DNA of 64,000 bases from Rhizobium sp. AQ_MP (GCF_014237835.1 NZ_JACJVI010000004.1:186001-250000); one strand, 5' to 3'; counted from the first letter of the stretch, positions 34,517 through 44,200 are shown. Program-made: numbers and translations. Notes: generated by a model not told the origin, from the letters alone.

Positions 34517-35485
34517 TTAAGCCGCCCGACCGAAATTCGCCCCACCGGCATCCGTCAGCAGAAATGCCTCGCCGCAGCTCTTCGCCAGCGCGCGGACGCG
34601 GCCGATATAGGCCTGGCGTTCGGTCACGGAAATCACGCCGCGGGCGTCGAGCAGGTTGAAGATGTGGGAGGCCTTAATGCACTGGTCATAGGCCGGGAAG
34701 ACGCATTTGTGCAGGCGCTGGTTTTCCGAGTCGGAAGGCGCGCCGGCGGCGAGCAGCGCCTGGCATTCCTTTTCGGCATCGATGAAATGGCGATGCAGCA
34801 TCTCGGTATTGGCAAATTCGAAGTTATGACGGGAATACTCCTGCTCTGCCTGCAGGAAGACGTCGCCGTAAGAGATCTTCTCTTCGCCTTCGCGGCCGTT
34901 GAAGTTGAGATCATAGACGTTGTCGACGCCCTGGACATACATGGCCAGGCGCTCGAGACCGTAGGTCAGTTCGCCCGAGACCGGCGAGCAGTCGATGCCG
35001 CAGACGGCCTGAAAGTAAGTGAACTGCGAAACTTCCATGCCGTCGCACCAGCATTCCCAGCCGAGACCCCAGGCACCGAGCGTGGGGCTTTCCCAGTCGT
35101 CCTCGACAAAGCGGATGTCATGCAGCAGAGGATCGAGGCCGATCGCCTTCAGTGAGCCGAGATAGAGCTCCTGCAGGTTGGACGGGTTCGGCTTCAGGAT
35201 GACCTGATACTGGTAATAATGCTGCAGGCGGTTCGGGTTTTCGCCGTAGCGGCCGTCGGAGGGGCGGCGCGAGGGCTGAACGTAAGCGGCACGCCAGGGC
35301 TTGGGGCCGAGTGCGCGCAGCGTCGTTGCCGGATGAAAGGTGCCGGCCCCGACTTCCATGTCGTAGGGCTGGAGCACCGCGCAACCCTTGTCCGCCCAAT
35401 AGGCATGCAGCGTCAGGATCAGCGCCTGAAAGGAGCGCTTGGGGTCCATGTGCGGGGCAAGGGGCGTGTTCATCAGGCTATCCAT
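34517..35485 (-). CDS. glyQ: glycine-tRNA ligase alpha subunit
   Basis: Alpha (catalytic) subunit of glycyl-tRNA synthetase, 322 residues. It has the highly conserved block [63 protein letters not shown] and [18 protein letters not shown]. These carry the class II motifs 1 to 3. The exact start (ATG 35485, or ATG 35473) is not settled. glyS lies 7.7 kb away on the same strand; the DUF3800, kinase/regulator and lemA-aroA genes lie between. Both subunits are essential for activity. Confidence 0.97.
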   Translation of the reverse strand: MDSLMNTPLAPHMDPKRSFQALILTLHAYWADKGCAVLQPYDMEVGAGTFHPATTLRALGPKPWRAAYVQPSRRPSDGRYGENPNRLQHYYQYQVILKPNPSNLQELYLGSLKAIGLDPLLHDIRFVEDDWESPTLGAWGLGWECWCDGMEVSQFTYFQAVCGIDCSPVSGELTYGLERLAMYVQGVDNVYDLNFNGREGEEKISYGDVFLQAEQEYSRHNFEFANTEMLHRHFIDAEKECQALLAAGAPSDSENQRLHKCVFPAYDQCIKASHIFNLLDARGVISVTERQAYIGRVRALAKSCGEAFLLTDAGGANFGRAA

Positions 35486-35589
35486 CGGGTTGGCTCAAGT
35501 TGCGGCCCGTCTGGTGCCATGAGCGGGCGGAAGGGTCAAGCGTTTCGGCCTTCAGAGCCGCCAGCCGCGTTGTCTCGGCCGATTGGACG

Positions 35590-36729
35590 TCAGCCGTCGA
35601 GTTCGTCTGCCCGCTGAAGCTTGCCGACGAGCGAGAAGGAAACGCCGGAAGGCTCAAAGCGGATTGCGGCCTGTCCCTGGAAGAGGTCGGAGACGACGCG
35701 TTCGGTGAGGCGCGAGCCGAAGCCGCGGCGCGTCGGCTCGGTCACCGGCGGACCGCCGCTTTCCTGCCAGTCGAAGGTAAAGCTGTTATCCTCGCCCTTG
35801 TGCCAGCGAATGCTGATGCGGCCCTCGGGACGCGAGAGCGCGCCATATTTGGTGGCATTGGTGGCAAGCTCGTGGATCGCGAGCGACAGGCCAAGCGCCT
35901 GCTGGGCGGAGAGATAGGCTTGCGGCCCAAAGATCGAGATGCGCTCGTCGCCATCGACATGCGGAGCCACGGCCGTACGGGCGATGGCGCTGATTTCGGC
36001 GGCGGTGACGCTCATGCCGGTCAGCACGTCCTGGGCCTTTGCCAACGTCTGGATGCGCCCGCCTATGGTGGTGGCCGCGTCCGTGATGGAGGTTGCGCCG
36101 CGCAGGCTCTGGCTGACGATGGACTGGACCATGGCCAGGGTGTTTTTCATCCGGTGCGCAAGCTCACGATTGAGGAGCTTCAATTCCTCCTCGTGCCGCT
36201 GGCGCTCGTGCAGATGCTTCTGCGCCTCGACATAGGCTTCCTGCAGCGCCTGTCGGTCAACCACGGCGTGGGTGGTTTCGGTCACGACGTTGAGCAGACC
36301 TGCGATAAGGCCTTGATCGTCGTAGAGCGGGCTGTAGGAGAATGTCCAGAAGCTGTCCTGCATAACGCCGTCACGGCGGATCTGCAGTGGCAGGTTTTCC
36401 ATCCAGGTGCCCTCGCCCGACTGCGCACGACGCACGAAGGGCTCAATGCCTTCCCAGACGTCGGCCCAATAGTCACGGAAGGGCTGACCCAGGGCGCTGG
36501 TTTCCCGGCCTGCCAGCATCGGCAGATAGGCATCGTTATGAAACTGCAGAAGCTCGTCGCCCCACCAAAAACACATGGGCTGGCGGGTCATGAGCACGAG
36601 GCGAAGCGTCGTCATCAAAGACATGGGCCATGTGTCGATCGGACCAAGCGACGTCGCTCCCCAATCAAAGGCTCGGATCTCCTCCACCATCTGGCCCGTG
36701 ATGCCGTCAAGCTGCGTCGTGTCGCTCAT
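35590..36729 (-). CDS. HWE-family sensor histidine kinase with PAS domain
   Basis: A 379-residue soluble HWE kinase, a group concentrated in Rhizobiales. The N-terminal PAS domain covers about residues 45-155 (MCFWWGDELLQFHNDAYLPML). The HWE dimerisation domain has the phospho-acceptor His192 in ELAHRMKNTLAMVQSIVSQS. The ATPase part carries the N box HELATNATKYGALS, the conserved W-x-E in FTFDWQESGGPP, and the RRGFGSRLTERVV segment. HWE kinases often act in light, stress or general stress response phosphorelays. No response regulator is adjacent. Confidence 0.92.
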   Translation of the reverse strand: MSDTTQLDGITGQMVEEIRAFDWGATSLGPIDTWPMSLMTTLRLVLMTRQPMCFWWGDELLQFHNDAYLPMLAGRETSALGQPFRDYWADVWEGIEPFVRRAQSGEGTWMENLPLQIRRDGVMQDSFWTFSYSPLYDDQGLIAGLLNVVTETTHAVVDRQALQEAYVEAQKHLHERQRHEEELKLLNRELAHRMKNTLAMVQSIVSQSLRGATSITDAATTIGGRIQTLAKAQDVLTGMSVTAAEISAIARTAVAPHVDGDERISIFGPQAYLSAQQALGLSLAIHELATNATKYGALSRPEGRISIRWHKGEDNSFTFDWQESGGPPVTEPTRRGFGSRLTERVVSDLFQGQAAIRFEPSGVSFSLVGKLQRADELDG

Positions 36730-36851
36730 GGGTCTCCAACTTCAGCAGCCTGCGCAAATCAAAATTGACGATAGTGCAATGGCTTAGGTTATCTTTTCCG
36801 CCGGCACAACCGAAACATGCCGCACAACCGGCCGAGGCCGAGCGAAGCCGA

Positions 36852-37046
36852 TCAGTCGTCGTCTTCGCGGCGTGGGCGGTATTCTCCGGTTTCGGGATCC
36901 TGGATCAGCGTGCCAATCGCCTGGTTCTGCCGCTCCTTTTCTTCGGCGCGGGATTTTGCCGCGAGCTTTTCGGCATCGGATATGAAGCGGCGATAGAGCA
37001 GCCAGGCGCCACCGACCAGGATCGTCAAGAATATTAGCTGCGCCAT
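36852..37046 (-). CDS. small single-TM protein downstream of sppA
   Basis: A 64-residue protein with one N-terminal TM helix (LIFLTILVGGAWLLYRRF) and a charged cytoplasmic tail ending in PRREDDD. I cannot name it. It begins 37 bases after the sppA stop on the same strand and is probably cotranscribed with it. Confidence 0.75.
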   Translation of the reverse strand: MAQLIFLTILVGGAWLLYRRFISDAEKLAAKSRAEEKERQNQAIGTLIQDPETGEYRPRREDDD

Positions 37047-37082
37047 GTCCCCTCGCCCGCCAGTCCCTCTCCATCGCTGCGG

Positions 37083-37946
37083 TCAGAGACCGTAGCGGCC
37101 CCATAGTGCCTTTTCCTCAAGCGTCTCGGCAAGACCGGCGACTGCCTGAGCAGCGATCTGGTCGGTCGAGCCGAAGGCACCGATGCCAGGCAAGCGACGA
37201 CCGAAGAGACCCTTCTGCGCACCGACGAGCTCGAGGCGGGCATCCCTGCCGTAGCGGGTCTTGATCTCCTCGCGCAGGCCACCGAGGCGGTCGACGAGGC
37301 CGAGTTCGAGGCCCTTTCGGCCAGTCCAGAAGAGACCAGAAAACAGGGTCGGATCGTCGGCAAGCTGCGCGCCACGGCGGGCCTTGACCATGTCGATGAA
37401 GATCTCGTGGATCTCCGCCTGCAGGGTCTTGAGATATTCGATATCGCTTTCCTTTTCCGGCTGGAAGGGGTCGAGGATCACCTTGTTCTCGCCAGAGGTA
37501 TAGACGCGGCGCTCGACGCCGATCTTCTTCAGGAGTTCCGGAAAACCGAAGCCGCCAGAGACTACGCCGATCGAGCCGACGATGGAGGTTGCGTCCGCGA
37601 TGATCTCGTCACCGGCAATGGCGATCATGTAGCCGCCGGAGGCCGCGACGTCCTCGACGAAGACCAGAACACGCTTGTTCTTTTCTTCGGCCAGCGCGCG
37701 GATGCGGTCGTAGATCATGCGCGACTGGACGGGCGAGCCGCCCGGCGAATTGATCGACAGCGCCACCGCCGGGCTGTCCTTCATGGCGAAGGCCTTTTCC
37801 AGCTGGCCGGCGACCGAGGCGAGGTTCAATGCAGGGCGAAAGCGCGAACCGCCGCTCATGATCGGCCCATGCAGCCTGACGACCGGAATGACGATACCCT
37901 TCTTCTGGAAGCGCTTGGGAACCAGTCGTTTCAGAAAGCCTGCCAT
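37083..37946 (-). CDS. sppA: S49 family peptidase (SppA/SohB type)
   Basis: A 287-residue signal peptide peptidase-type protease. The Ser-Lys dyad can be placed: Ser103 in VAASGGYM and Lys155 in SGENKVILDPF, 52 residues apart, as in Bacillus SppA. The oxyanion region is SINSPGGSPVQS. No strong N-terminal TM is present (MAGFLKRLVPKRFQKKG is basic), so membrane attachment may be peripheral. SppA degrades cleaved signal peptides or membrane protein fragments. A small TM protein gene follows it. Confidence 0.9.
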   Translation of the reverse strand: MAGFLKRLVPKRFQKKGIVIPVVRLHGPIMSGGSRFRPALNLASVAGQLEKAFAMKDSPAVALSINSPGGSPVQSRMIYDRIRALAEEKNKRVLVFVEDVAASGGYMIAIAGDEIIADATSIVGSIGVVSGGFGFPELLKKIGVERRVYTSGENKVILDPFQPEKESDIEYLKTLQAEIHEIFIDMVKARRGAQLADDPTLFSGLFWTGRKGLELGLVDRLGGLREEIKTRYGRDARLELVGAQKGLFGRRLPGIGAFGSTDQIAAQAVAGLAETLEEKALWGRYGL

Positions 37947-38038
37947 GGTCGCGTTTCAACTCCTCACGATCTCAATCTGATGGGAGATGTAAGAAGCGAG
38001 GCCGCAAACACAATGGTCGCCCCGGAAAATCAGTGTTT

Positions 38039-38845
38039 TCAACGCAGGCGCGGATATCCGGCCCGGCCATTGTTCAGATCATCGACAAAGGGCGCGAAGG
38101 CGTGGCTGTCGGGATTGTCGTGCATGAGAAGCGGCGCGCGCAACTGAAGCCTTGCCCGCGAACCCTTGATGGCGGTGACCAGGATGCGGGTCGCATTTTC
38201 GCCCGGTCGCGGATGGATAGCCGTGATCTCCAGTCCGCCGAAGCGCTTGCCGCAGGCGGCGATGATTTCGGCAATCGATTGGGGCCTTGCGATCAGCGAC
38301 AGCTGTCCGCCGGGGATCATGATGGCACCCGCCGTCCGGATCCAGCTTTCAAACAGGTTTTCCGTCATCGCATGGGCTTCCGCCTTCAGCGCATCGGGTG
38401 TCTTGCGGTCGCCCGGGTCGTTGAAGGGAGGGTTCATGATGACGTGGTGAAAGCTGTCGTCGGCGAGGCCGGCAGCGACACGGGCCTTGCCGGTCAAAGT
38501 GACATCGGCCTGGATAACCTCGGCACGAGATGCGACATCGGCATTTTCCGTCAGTGCGAGGCTTTTGCGGGCGAAGCCGGCCATGTCAGGCGAGCGCTCG
38601 ACAAGAACGACGGAAGCATGGGGAAGCCGGGTTGCGACGGCCAGACCGGCGGCTCCGGCTCCCGCACCGAGATCGGCAACGCGGATGGCGCGATCATCCA
38701 CGATCAGACAGGCGAGCAGCATGGCGTCCATGCCGGCGCGATGGCCGCGACCGACGGGCTGCACGAGATGGAAACGACCGCGATGGAAGGCATCGACCGT
38801 TTCGGCCTGAGGCTTGTCGAGGCTGGGCTCTACGCTTGCCGCCAT
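38039..38845 (-). CDS. tRNA1(Val) (adenine-N6)-methyltransferase-like protein (TrmN6 family)
   Basis: A 268-residue class I SAM methyltransferase. The SAM-binding motif I is VADLGAGAGAAGLAVA (about residue 73), and motif IV is VIMNPPFNDP, the NPPF form typical of N6-adenine methyltransferases. The QPVGRGHRAGMDAMLLA segment upstream of motif I is diagnostic of the TrmN6/YfiC group. The ATG at 38845 comes 8 bases after the DUF2007 stop, so the genes form an operon. The RNA target is inferred from the family, not shown here. Confidence 0.85.
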   Translation of the reverse strand: MAASVEPSLDKPQAETVDAFHRGRFHLVQPVGRGHRAGMDAMLLACLIVDDRAIRVADLGAGAGAAGLAVATRLPHASVVLVERSPDMAGFARKSLALTENADVASRAEVIQADVTLTGKARVAAGLADDSFHHVIMNPPFNDPGDRKTPDALKAEAHAMTENLFESWIRTAGAIMIPGGQLSLIARPQSIAEIIAACGKRFGGLEITAIHPRPGENATRILVTAIKGSRARLQLRAPLLMHDNPDSHAFAPFVDDLNNGRAGYPRLR

Positions 38846-38852
38846 CGCGCCC

Positions 38853-39083
38853 TCACGCTTCGCGGTCGCGCAGTTCTGCCCCAAGGCCGGCATCGGTCAG
38901 GATGCGGCGGGCCTGATCCACGCAGTCGGAATCGACAAGAAGGCGTCGCTGCAACATGCCGAGCGAACCCTCCAGAATGCTCATCGACTGGTCTGCGATC
39001 ATCGAAGCGATCCCGGCATCCCGCATCAGGCTTTCGGCAAAGGAGAGCAAGACGACGTCGTTGCTGCGAATGATCTCATGCAT
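38853..39083 (-). CDS. DUF2007 domain protein
   Basis: A 76-residue DUF2007 protein. It begins MHEIIRSNDVVLLSFAESLM and contains AGIASMIADQSMSILEGSLG and RRLLVDSDCVDQARRIL, the whole of the domain. Members are predicted small signal-transduction or regulatory proteins without a known partner. It is the first gene of a two-gene operon with the TrmN6-like methyltransferase and is divergent from ispB. Confidence 0.88.
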   Translation of the reverse strand: MHEIIRSNDVVLLSFAESLMRDAGIASMIADQSMSILEGSLGMLQRRLLVDSDCVDQARRILTDAGLGAELRDREA

Positions 39084-39208
39084 CGATTTCAGAACTCACT
39101 GTTAACGGCAAAACCGTGTTCAAGCCGGCAGGCGAGGCAATTCGCCCCTTGCCGTGGCCTTCCGGGCTTTTTATTGTCGGCCACCAAACTGAACAGGAGT
39201 CCGGTGCG

Positions 39209-40225
39209 TTGGGCGTAGTCATACCGCTTGAGGAAAGCAAAAACAAACAGGCATCCGTCAAGCCTCTGGTGGACCTGACCAAAAGCGGCATGGAGCGCGT
39301 CAACCAGCTGATCCTGTCGAAGGCAGGCTCGGATGTGCAGATGATCCCTGAGGTGGCCAACCACCTGATCTCGTCCGGCGGCAAGCGGCTGCGCCCGATG
39401 CTGACGCTGGCGACCGCGTCTATGTTCGGCTACGAAGGCGACCATCACATCAAGCTCGCGACATCCGTTGAGTTCATGCACACGGCAACGCTGCTGCATG
39501 ACGATGTGGTCGATGAAAGCGATCTGCGCCGTGGCAAGTCCACCGCCCGCACCATCTGGGGCAACCAGGCCAGCGTTCTCGTGGGCGACTTCCTGCTTGG
39601 CCAGGCTTTCCGGATGATGGTCGAGGTCGGCTCGCTCGAGGCGCTCGACGTGCTCTCGACGGCGGCCTGCGTGATTGCCGAAGGTGAGGTGCTGCAGCTT
39701 TCCGTCGCCAAGAACATGGAGACGACGGAAGACGATTATCTGGCGGTGATCCGCGCCAAGACCGCGGCCCTGTTTGCTGCCGCCGCCGAAGTGGGTCCCA
39801 TCGTTGCCGGCACGGACAAGGCTACCCGCAGCGCGATGAAATCCTACGGCATGAATCTTGGCCTCGCCTTCCAGCTGGTCGACGACGTGCTCGATTACGG
39901 CGGCAAGGCCGCAGAAACCGGCAAGAATGTCGGTGACGATTTCCGGGAAGGCAAGATCACGCTTCCAGTCATTCTCTCCTATCGCCGCGGCACGGCGGCA
40001 GAGCGGGAGTTCTGGAAGGAGGCGATCGAAGGTGGGCAGAACGACGATGCGCGGCTCGAGAAGGCGCTCGGCCTGATCGCCAAGTATGGCGCGCTCAACG
40101 ACACCATTCAGCGCGCGCAGCATTACGGCACCATCGCACGCGATGCGCTGGCCCCGCTGCCCGAGACGCCATGGAAGAGCGCCCTCAACGACGTGATCGA
40201 TTTCTGCATCTCGCGCGTGAATTGA
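39209..40225 (+). CDS. ispB: octaprenyl/decaprenyl diphosphate synthase
   Basis: Trans-prenyltransferase that builds the ubiquinone side chain from FPP and IPP, 338 residues. Both Asp-rich motifs are present: LLHDDVVDESD (first, about residue 92) and QLVDDVLDYGG (second, about residue 220), plus GGKRLRPMLTLA. I choose the TTG at 39209 because AGGAG lies 9 bases upstream and the product then begins GVVIPLEESKNKQ, as rhizobial homologues do; the reading frame runs further up to 39116 without a matching site. The product would feed UbiA (97-1056). It is divergent from the DUF2007 gene. Confidence 0.93.
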   Translation: MGVVIPLEESKNKQASVKPLVDLTKSGMERVNQLILSKAGSDVQMIPEVANHLISSGGKRLRPMLTLATASMFGYEGDHHIKLATSVEFMHTATLLHDDVVDESDLRRGKSTARTIWGNQASVLVGDFLLGQAFRMMVEVGSLEALDVLSTAACVIAEGEVLQLSVAKNMETTEDDYLAVIRAKTAALFAAAAEVGPIVAGTDKATRSAMKSYGMNLGLAFQLVDDVLDYGGKAAETGKNVGDDFREGKITLPVILSYRRGTAAEREFWKEAIEGGQNDDARLEKALGLIAKYGALNDTIQRAQHYGTIARDALAPLPETPWKSALNDVIDFCISRVN

Positions 40226-40346
40226 CGCAGACGCTGCGAGCTGCTTGCGAGGCTGCTTCAAAAAAGCCATTCTGTCGGTGAATCATCGTACGATCGTCCG
40301 CGCGCGGGCAACCGGCGCTCGTTCTCGGATCTGGAAAGGCTCGTTC

Positions 40347-42158
40347 ATGCGGCAAAGCTTTGCCCTTCGCACTCTCGCTGGCACCGCGCTCGTGCTTCTT
40401 ATGAGCCTCTCGCTGGCGCCACTGGCCAATGCGGCCGGCAGCGACAAACCCGCAGAGGCCGAGAGTTTCGATATCGAAGCCGTCGATTCCTTCGCCGGCG
40501 CCTTTCTTGCCGCACGGACGGCTGAGGCCGACCGCGATTATCCGAGTGCGGTGAAGTTCTACAAGAAGGCTCTGGAATTCACGCCCAACGAGCTGGAGCT
40601 GCAGCAGCGACTGATGATCGCGCTGATCATGAACGGCGAGTTCGATGAAGGTGCCGATCTCGCAAAGGTGCTTGAAAACGATCCGGCCGTCGAGCGCGTG
40701 ACATCCGTTGCGCTTGGCTTCCGCGCAATCCGGGACGGCAACTACAGCGAAGCCTTGAAGCATTTCAAGTATCAGGGTCCGAATGATCTTGATCGCCTGA
40801 TGAACCAGTTGCTGATCGCCTGGACCAAGGTTGGCGAGGACAAGGGCAAGGAAGCCCTGAAGCTGGTGCAGGAAATCAAAGGCCCGAGCTGGTACGGCAT
40901 TTTCCGGAACTACAATGCCGGCGTGATGGCAGCCATGATCGGAGACGTGGACGCAGCCCGAAAAGCCCTGACCGAGACGGTGACGGATCGCAACGGCGGC
41001 GCTACGGCGCCGGATACGTTTGCGCGCGCCGTCATTGCGCTTGCGACGCTTGAGGCGCAGGCCGGCAACAAGCAGAAGGCTCTCGACGCTCTGGCGGCCG
41101 GGGACGAGCTCATTACCAATTACGCGCCGTTCAAGGCGTTGCGGGACGAAATCGAAGCGGGCGGCAAGCCGAAGCCGGTGGTTGCCTCGGCGGCTCAAGG
41201 CGCGGCCGGCGTGCTGTTCTCGATTGGCGGCGCGCTCAATCGCGAGGGTGCCGAAGACACCGTCATGCTTTATCTCCAGCTTTCCCATGCGCTGGACAAG
41301 GAAGCGGCCGATACGCTGATCTTGCTGGGCGGCATTGCGGAGAATGCGAAGCAACCGGAAAAGGCGATCGCCTTTTACCGGCAGGTTCCCGAGACTTCGC
41401 CGATGCGCCGCATTTCCGAGCTGCAGCTTGGCCTGACGCTGGCCGAGACCGGCAAGGTCGCCGAGGCCCGGGAACATCTGCAGGCGCTCATCGCATCGGA
41501 TCCACAGGACATCAGAAGCTATCTTGCCTATGGTAGCGTGCTCTCCGATGCCAAGGACTATGCAGCCATGGCGGAGAATTACGACCGGGCGATCGAGATC
41601 ATCGGTCCCAACCCATTGCGGAACCATTGGTCTGTGTTCTTCCAGCGTGGCATTGCCTACGAGCGTCTGAAGAAGTGGGAGAAGGCGGAGCCGAACTTCC
41701 ACAAGGCGCTTGAACTCAATCCCGATCAGCCGCAGGTTCTGAACTATCTGGGCTACTCCTGGGTCGACATGAACCGCAATCTCCAGGAAGGCCTGGAGAT
41801 GATCAAGAAGGCCGTCGAACTGCGGCCGGATGACGGCTACATCGTCGACTCGCTGGGCTGGGCCTATTATCGCCTCGGCCGCTTCGAGGAAGCGGTGGTC
41901 GAATTGGAACGGGCCGTCGAGCTGAGGGCTGGTGACGCGACGATCAACGACCATCTGGGAGATGCCTACTGGCGCGTCGGGCGCAAGCTCGAGGCCAAGT
42001 ATCAGTGGAAGCGGGCACTGGCCTCCGAACCGGAAGAGGTGCAGATTCCGAAGATCCAGGCAAAGATCGACAAGGGGCTGCCGCCAATCGAGGCTGATGC
42101 GGCGAAGGTCGAGACCAAGCCGGCCGCAGAACCCAAGAAAGACGACAAGAAGACCTGA
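40347..42158 (+). CDS. tetratricopeptide repeat protein, secreted
   Basis: A 603-residue TPR protein with an N-terminal signal peptide (LAGTALVLLMSLSLAPLANA). Repeats run through most of the chain. The clearest are residues about 45-110 (DYPSAVKFYKKALEFTPNE), about 360-480, and the C-terminal block (WEKAEPNFHKALELNPDQPQ to the DGYIVDSLGWAYYRLGRFEEA repeats near 490-540). The tail is Lys/Glu-rich. The ATG at 40347 has GGAAAGG upstream. It probably acts as an adaptor in the periplasm or outer membrane. ispE follows after 5 bases, so they may share a transcript. Confidence 0.85.
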   Translation: MRQSFALRTLAGTALVLLMSLSLAPLANAAGSDKPAEAESFDIEAVDSFAGAFLAARTAEADRDYPSAVKFYKKALEFTPNELELQQRLMIALIMNGEFDEGADLAKVLENDPAVERVTSVALGFRAIRDGNYSEALKHFKYQGPNDLDRLMNQLLIAWTKVGEDKGKEALKLVQEIKGPSWYGIFRNYNAGVMAAMIGDVDAARKALTETVTDRNGGATAPDTFARAVIALATLEAQAGNKQKALDALAAGDELITNYAPFKALRDEIEAGGKPKPVVASAAQGAAGVLFSIGGALNREGAEDTVMLYLQLSHALDKEAADTLILLGGIAENAKQPEKAIAFYRQVPETSPMRRISELQLGLTLAETGKVAEAREHLQALIASDPQDIRSYLAYGSVLSDAKDYAAMAENYDRAIEIIGPNPLRNHWSVFFQRGIAYERLKKWEKAEPNFHKALELNPDQPQVLNYLGYSWVDMNRNLQEGLEMIKKAVELRPDDGYIVDSLGWAYYRLGRFEEAVVELERAVELRAGDATINDHLGDAYWRVGRKLEAKYQWKRALASEPEEVQIPKIQAKIDKGLPPIEADAAKVETKPAAEPKKDDKKT

Positions 42159-42163
42159 TCCGC

Positions 42164-43063
42164 ATGACCCCTGTTGCAGAGCGCCGGCCGGAGCGGATCG
42201 TCGAGACGGCTCCGGCCAAGATCAACCTCGCTTTGCATGTCACGGGCCGTCGCGATGACGGTTATCATCTGCTCGACAGCCTCGTGACCTTCGCCGAAGA
42301 CGGCGACGAACTTACCTTCGAGACGGCTGAGCAAGACGGCTTTATCGTGTCCGGCCGCTTCGGGAGTGGACTTTCAAGCGAAGACAATCTTGTTCTGAGG
42401 GCGCGCGATCTGCTGCGGGCAGCACTGGCCGAATACGGCGAGCCCTATGGACCCGTATGCATCACGCTCGACAAGAGCCTGCCGATCGCGTCGGGGATCG
42501 GCGGTGGCTCGGCAGATGCGGCAGCGACATTGCGAGGGCTTCTGAAACTCTGGAACGCGAAACTGGCTCCCGGGAGGCTGGAACAGATTGCCGTGAAACT
42601 CGGGGCGGATGTGCCTATGTGCCTTGCCTCGACGCCACTTCGGGCGCGCGGGATCGGTGAAGCGATCGAGTTCGCCACCATGCCCTCCTTGCCGCTGGTG
42701 CTGGTCAACCCGCTGAAACCTGTTTCGACGCCGGAGATCTTTCGCAACCTGAAGCGTCGCGACAATGAACCGATCGGCGAGATGCTGCAGTCAACCGATG
42801 TTGCGACCTGGATGCAGTCGCTCTCAGCATTGCGCAACGACCTGCAGCCACCCGCCGAGACGCTGGTGCCAGAAATTGCCGAAGCCTGTGATCTTCTGCG
42901 TCAGAGCCTTGCTGGTTTCGTGCGGATGTCCGGGTCCGGCGCCACCTGTTTCGGGCTTTATCAGACAGAGGCTGCGGCGATGCGCGCCGCTCTTGCGCTT
43001 TCGGCCTATCGGCCAAACTGGTATGTGCTGCTGACGCGCACCGTATCTGGAGACAGCCGATGA
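42164..43063 (+). CDS. ispE: 4-diphosphocytidyl-2-C-methyl-D-erythritol kinase
   Basis: GHMP kinase of the MEP isoprenoid pathway, 299 residues. It has the N-terminal APAKINLALHVTGRRDDGYHLLDS and the ATP-binding PIASGIGGGSADAAATLRGL (about residue 105). The C-terminal MSGSGATCFGLY is also present. It follows the TPR gene by 5 bases and its stop overlaps the moaB start by 4 (ATGA), so moaB is coupled to it. It helps supply the IPP used by IspB and UbiA. Confidence 0.96.
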   Translation: MTPVAERRPERIVETAPAKINLALHVTGRRDDGYHLLDSLVTFAEDGDELTFETAEQDGFIVSGRFGSGLSSEDNLVLRARDLLRAALAEYGEPYGPVCITLDKSLPIASGIGGGSADAAATLRGLLKLWNAKLAPGRLEQIAVKLGADVPMCLASTPLRARGIGEAIEFATMPSLPLVLVNPLKPVSTPEIFRNLKRRDNEPIGEMLQSTDVATWMQSLSALRNDLQPPAETLVPEIAEACDLLRQSLAGFVRMSGSGATCFGLYQTEAAAMRAALALSAYRPNWYVLLTRTVSGDSR

Positions 43064-43608
43064 GCCGTATCGACGAGAGCCGCCCTTTCATACCGGTTGG
43101 CATTGCCGTGCTCACCGTCTCGGACACACGCGGCCTGTCCGATGACAAATCCGGCGACACGCTGGTCGCGAGGATCGAAGAGGCCGGCCATCGCCTCGTG
43201 GCCCGGGCCATCGTCAAGGACGACAAGGCGGCGATCCGCGAGCAGGTCGAGGCCTGGACAAAAACGCCTGAGATCGACGTGGTGATCACCACCGGCGGCA
43301 CGGGCTTCACCGGCCGCGACGTCACGCCAGAGGCGCTGGAGCCCCTGTTCGAAAAGCGCATGGACGGCTTTTCAGAAGTCTTCCACCGCATCTCCTACGA
43401 CAAGATCGGGACATCAACGATCCAGTCGCGGGCAACCGGCGGTGTGGCAAACGCAACATTCATCTTCGTGCTGCCCGGATCACCGGGCGCGTGCAAGGAT
43501 GCCTGGGACGGTATCATCAAGCTCCAACTCGACTACCGGCACATGCCCTGCAATTTCGTGGAAATCATGCCGAGGCTCGACGAGCATCTAAAGCGCAGCC
43601 AAAGCTGA
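43060..43608 (+). CDS. moaB: molybdenum cofactor biosynthesis protein B
   Basis: A 182-residue MoaB/MogA fold protein of molybdopterin adenylation. The core is VLTVSDTRGLSDDKSGDTL, TTGGTGFTGRDVTPEALEPL and LPGSPGACKDAWDGIIKLQL. Its ATG overlaps the ispE stop. It ends one base from the convergent glycosyltransferase gene. MoaB and MogA are close homologues; the RATGGVANATFIFVLPGSPG region and length fit MoaB. Confidence 0.93.
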   Translation: MSRIDESRPFIPVGIAVLTVSDTRGLSDDKSGDTLVARIEEAGHRLVARAIVKDDKAAIREQVEAWTKTPEIDVVITTGGTGFTGRDVTPEALEPLFEKRMDGFSEVFHRISYDKIGTSTIQSRATGGVANATFIFVLPGSPGACKDAWDGIIKLQLDYRHMPCNFVEIMPRLDEHLKRSQS

Positions 43609-44130
43609 TCAGCGGCGTGCTTCGCGGGCGACCCAAGAGGGGATGATCTCGCAGGCAAGCCGACGGGGTTTGTGGCCTCGCGCCAGTTGCAGCAGTTCCC
43701 TGCCCTCACCGGCAAGCCCTTGCGCCTGACGTTTGGGAATCAGCAGTCCATTTTCCAGCGGCGGCGTGCTGCGGGTCAGACGCCTGTAGAGGGGAAGCCG
43801 GTAAAGCCGCGACTCGGAAAAGCGGGCTGGCGCCTTGTTGAGCGCAACATATTCCGCCACCTCGTCGACCCAACCCTGGCCGAGCCGGGCGCCTGGCTCG
43901 ATCAGGAGAAGCCATTCGCCGCGTGCCTTCCCCAGCAGATCCTTCATGTCCCATTGCTGATAAAAGCGGCAACCGGCGGCATCGGCCACGAAGGACGAGC
44001 CGTCCGTCGAACCATGGTCCAGGATGATCACATCACTCACAAGCCCTTCGACAGCACCGGCAACTAGCACGGACAGCGTCTGTGCAAGCTCGGGTTCCTG
44101 GTCGTGGCATTCCATGATCACTGTCAACAT
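43609..44130 (-). CDS. short glycosyltransferase family 2-like protein
   Basis: A 173-residue protein resembling the N-terminal, nucleotide-sugar-binding half of GT2 enzymes. The start is MLTVIMECHDQEPELAQTLS, followed by VIILDHGSTDGSSFVADAAG and GKARGEWLLLIEPGARLGQGW in place of the DxD strand (LLLIEPGAR). Since the DxD is missing and the chain is short, activity is doubtful. The gene is divergent from the radical SAM gene; the LexA box lies between them and might serve either. Confidence 0.7.
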   Translation of the reverse strand: MLTVIMECHDQEPELAQTLSVLVAGAVEGLVSDVIILDHGSTDGSSFVADAAGCRFYQQWDMKDLLGKARGEWLLLIEPGARLGQGWVDEVAEYVALNKAPARFSESRLYRLPLYRRLTRSTPPLENGLLIPKRQAQGLAGEGRELLQLARGHKPRRLACEIIPSWVAREARR

Positions 44131-44185
44131 TGCCTATATCTACCGCATTGCACAAAGTTTTGCCACATACAGATTCTTGAAGTTT

Positions 44186-44200
44186 GTTCTTGCAATGTTC
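44186..44200 (+). promoter_or_regulatory. LexA (SOS) box, GTTC-N7-GTTC
   Basis: GTTC (44186-44189), seven bases TTGCAAT and GTTC (44197-44200) match the alphaproteobacterial LexA operator exactly. It lies 61 bases before the ATG of the radical SAM gene and 56 before that of the divergent glycosyltransferase gene, in an AT-rich promoter region. Confidence 0.8.
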
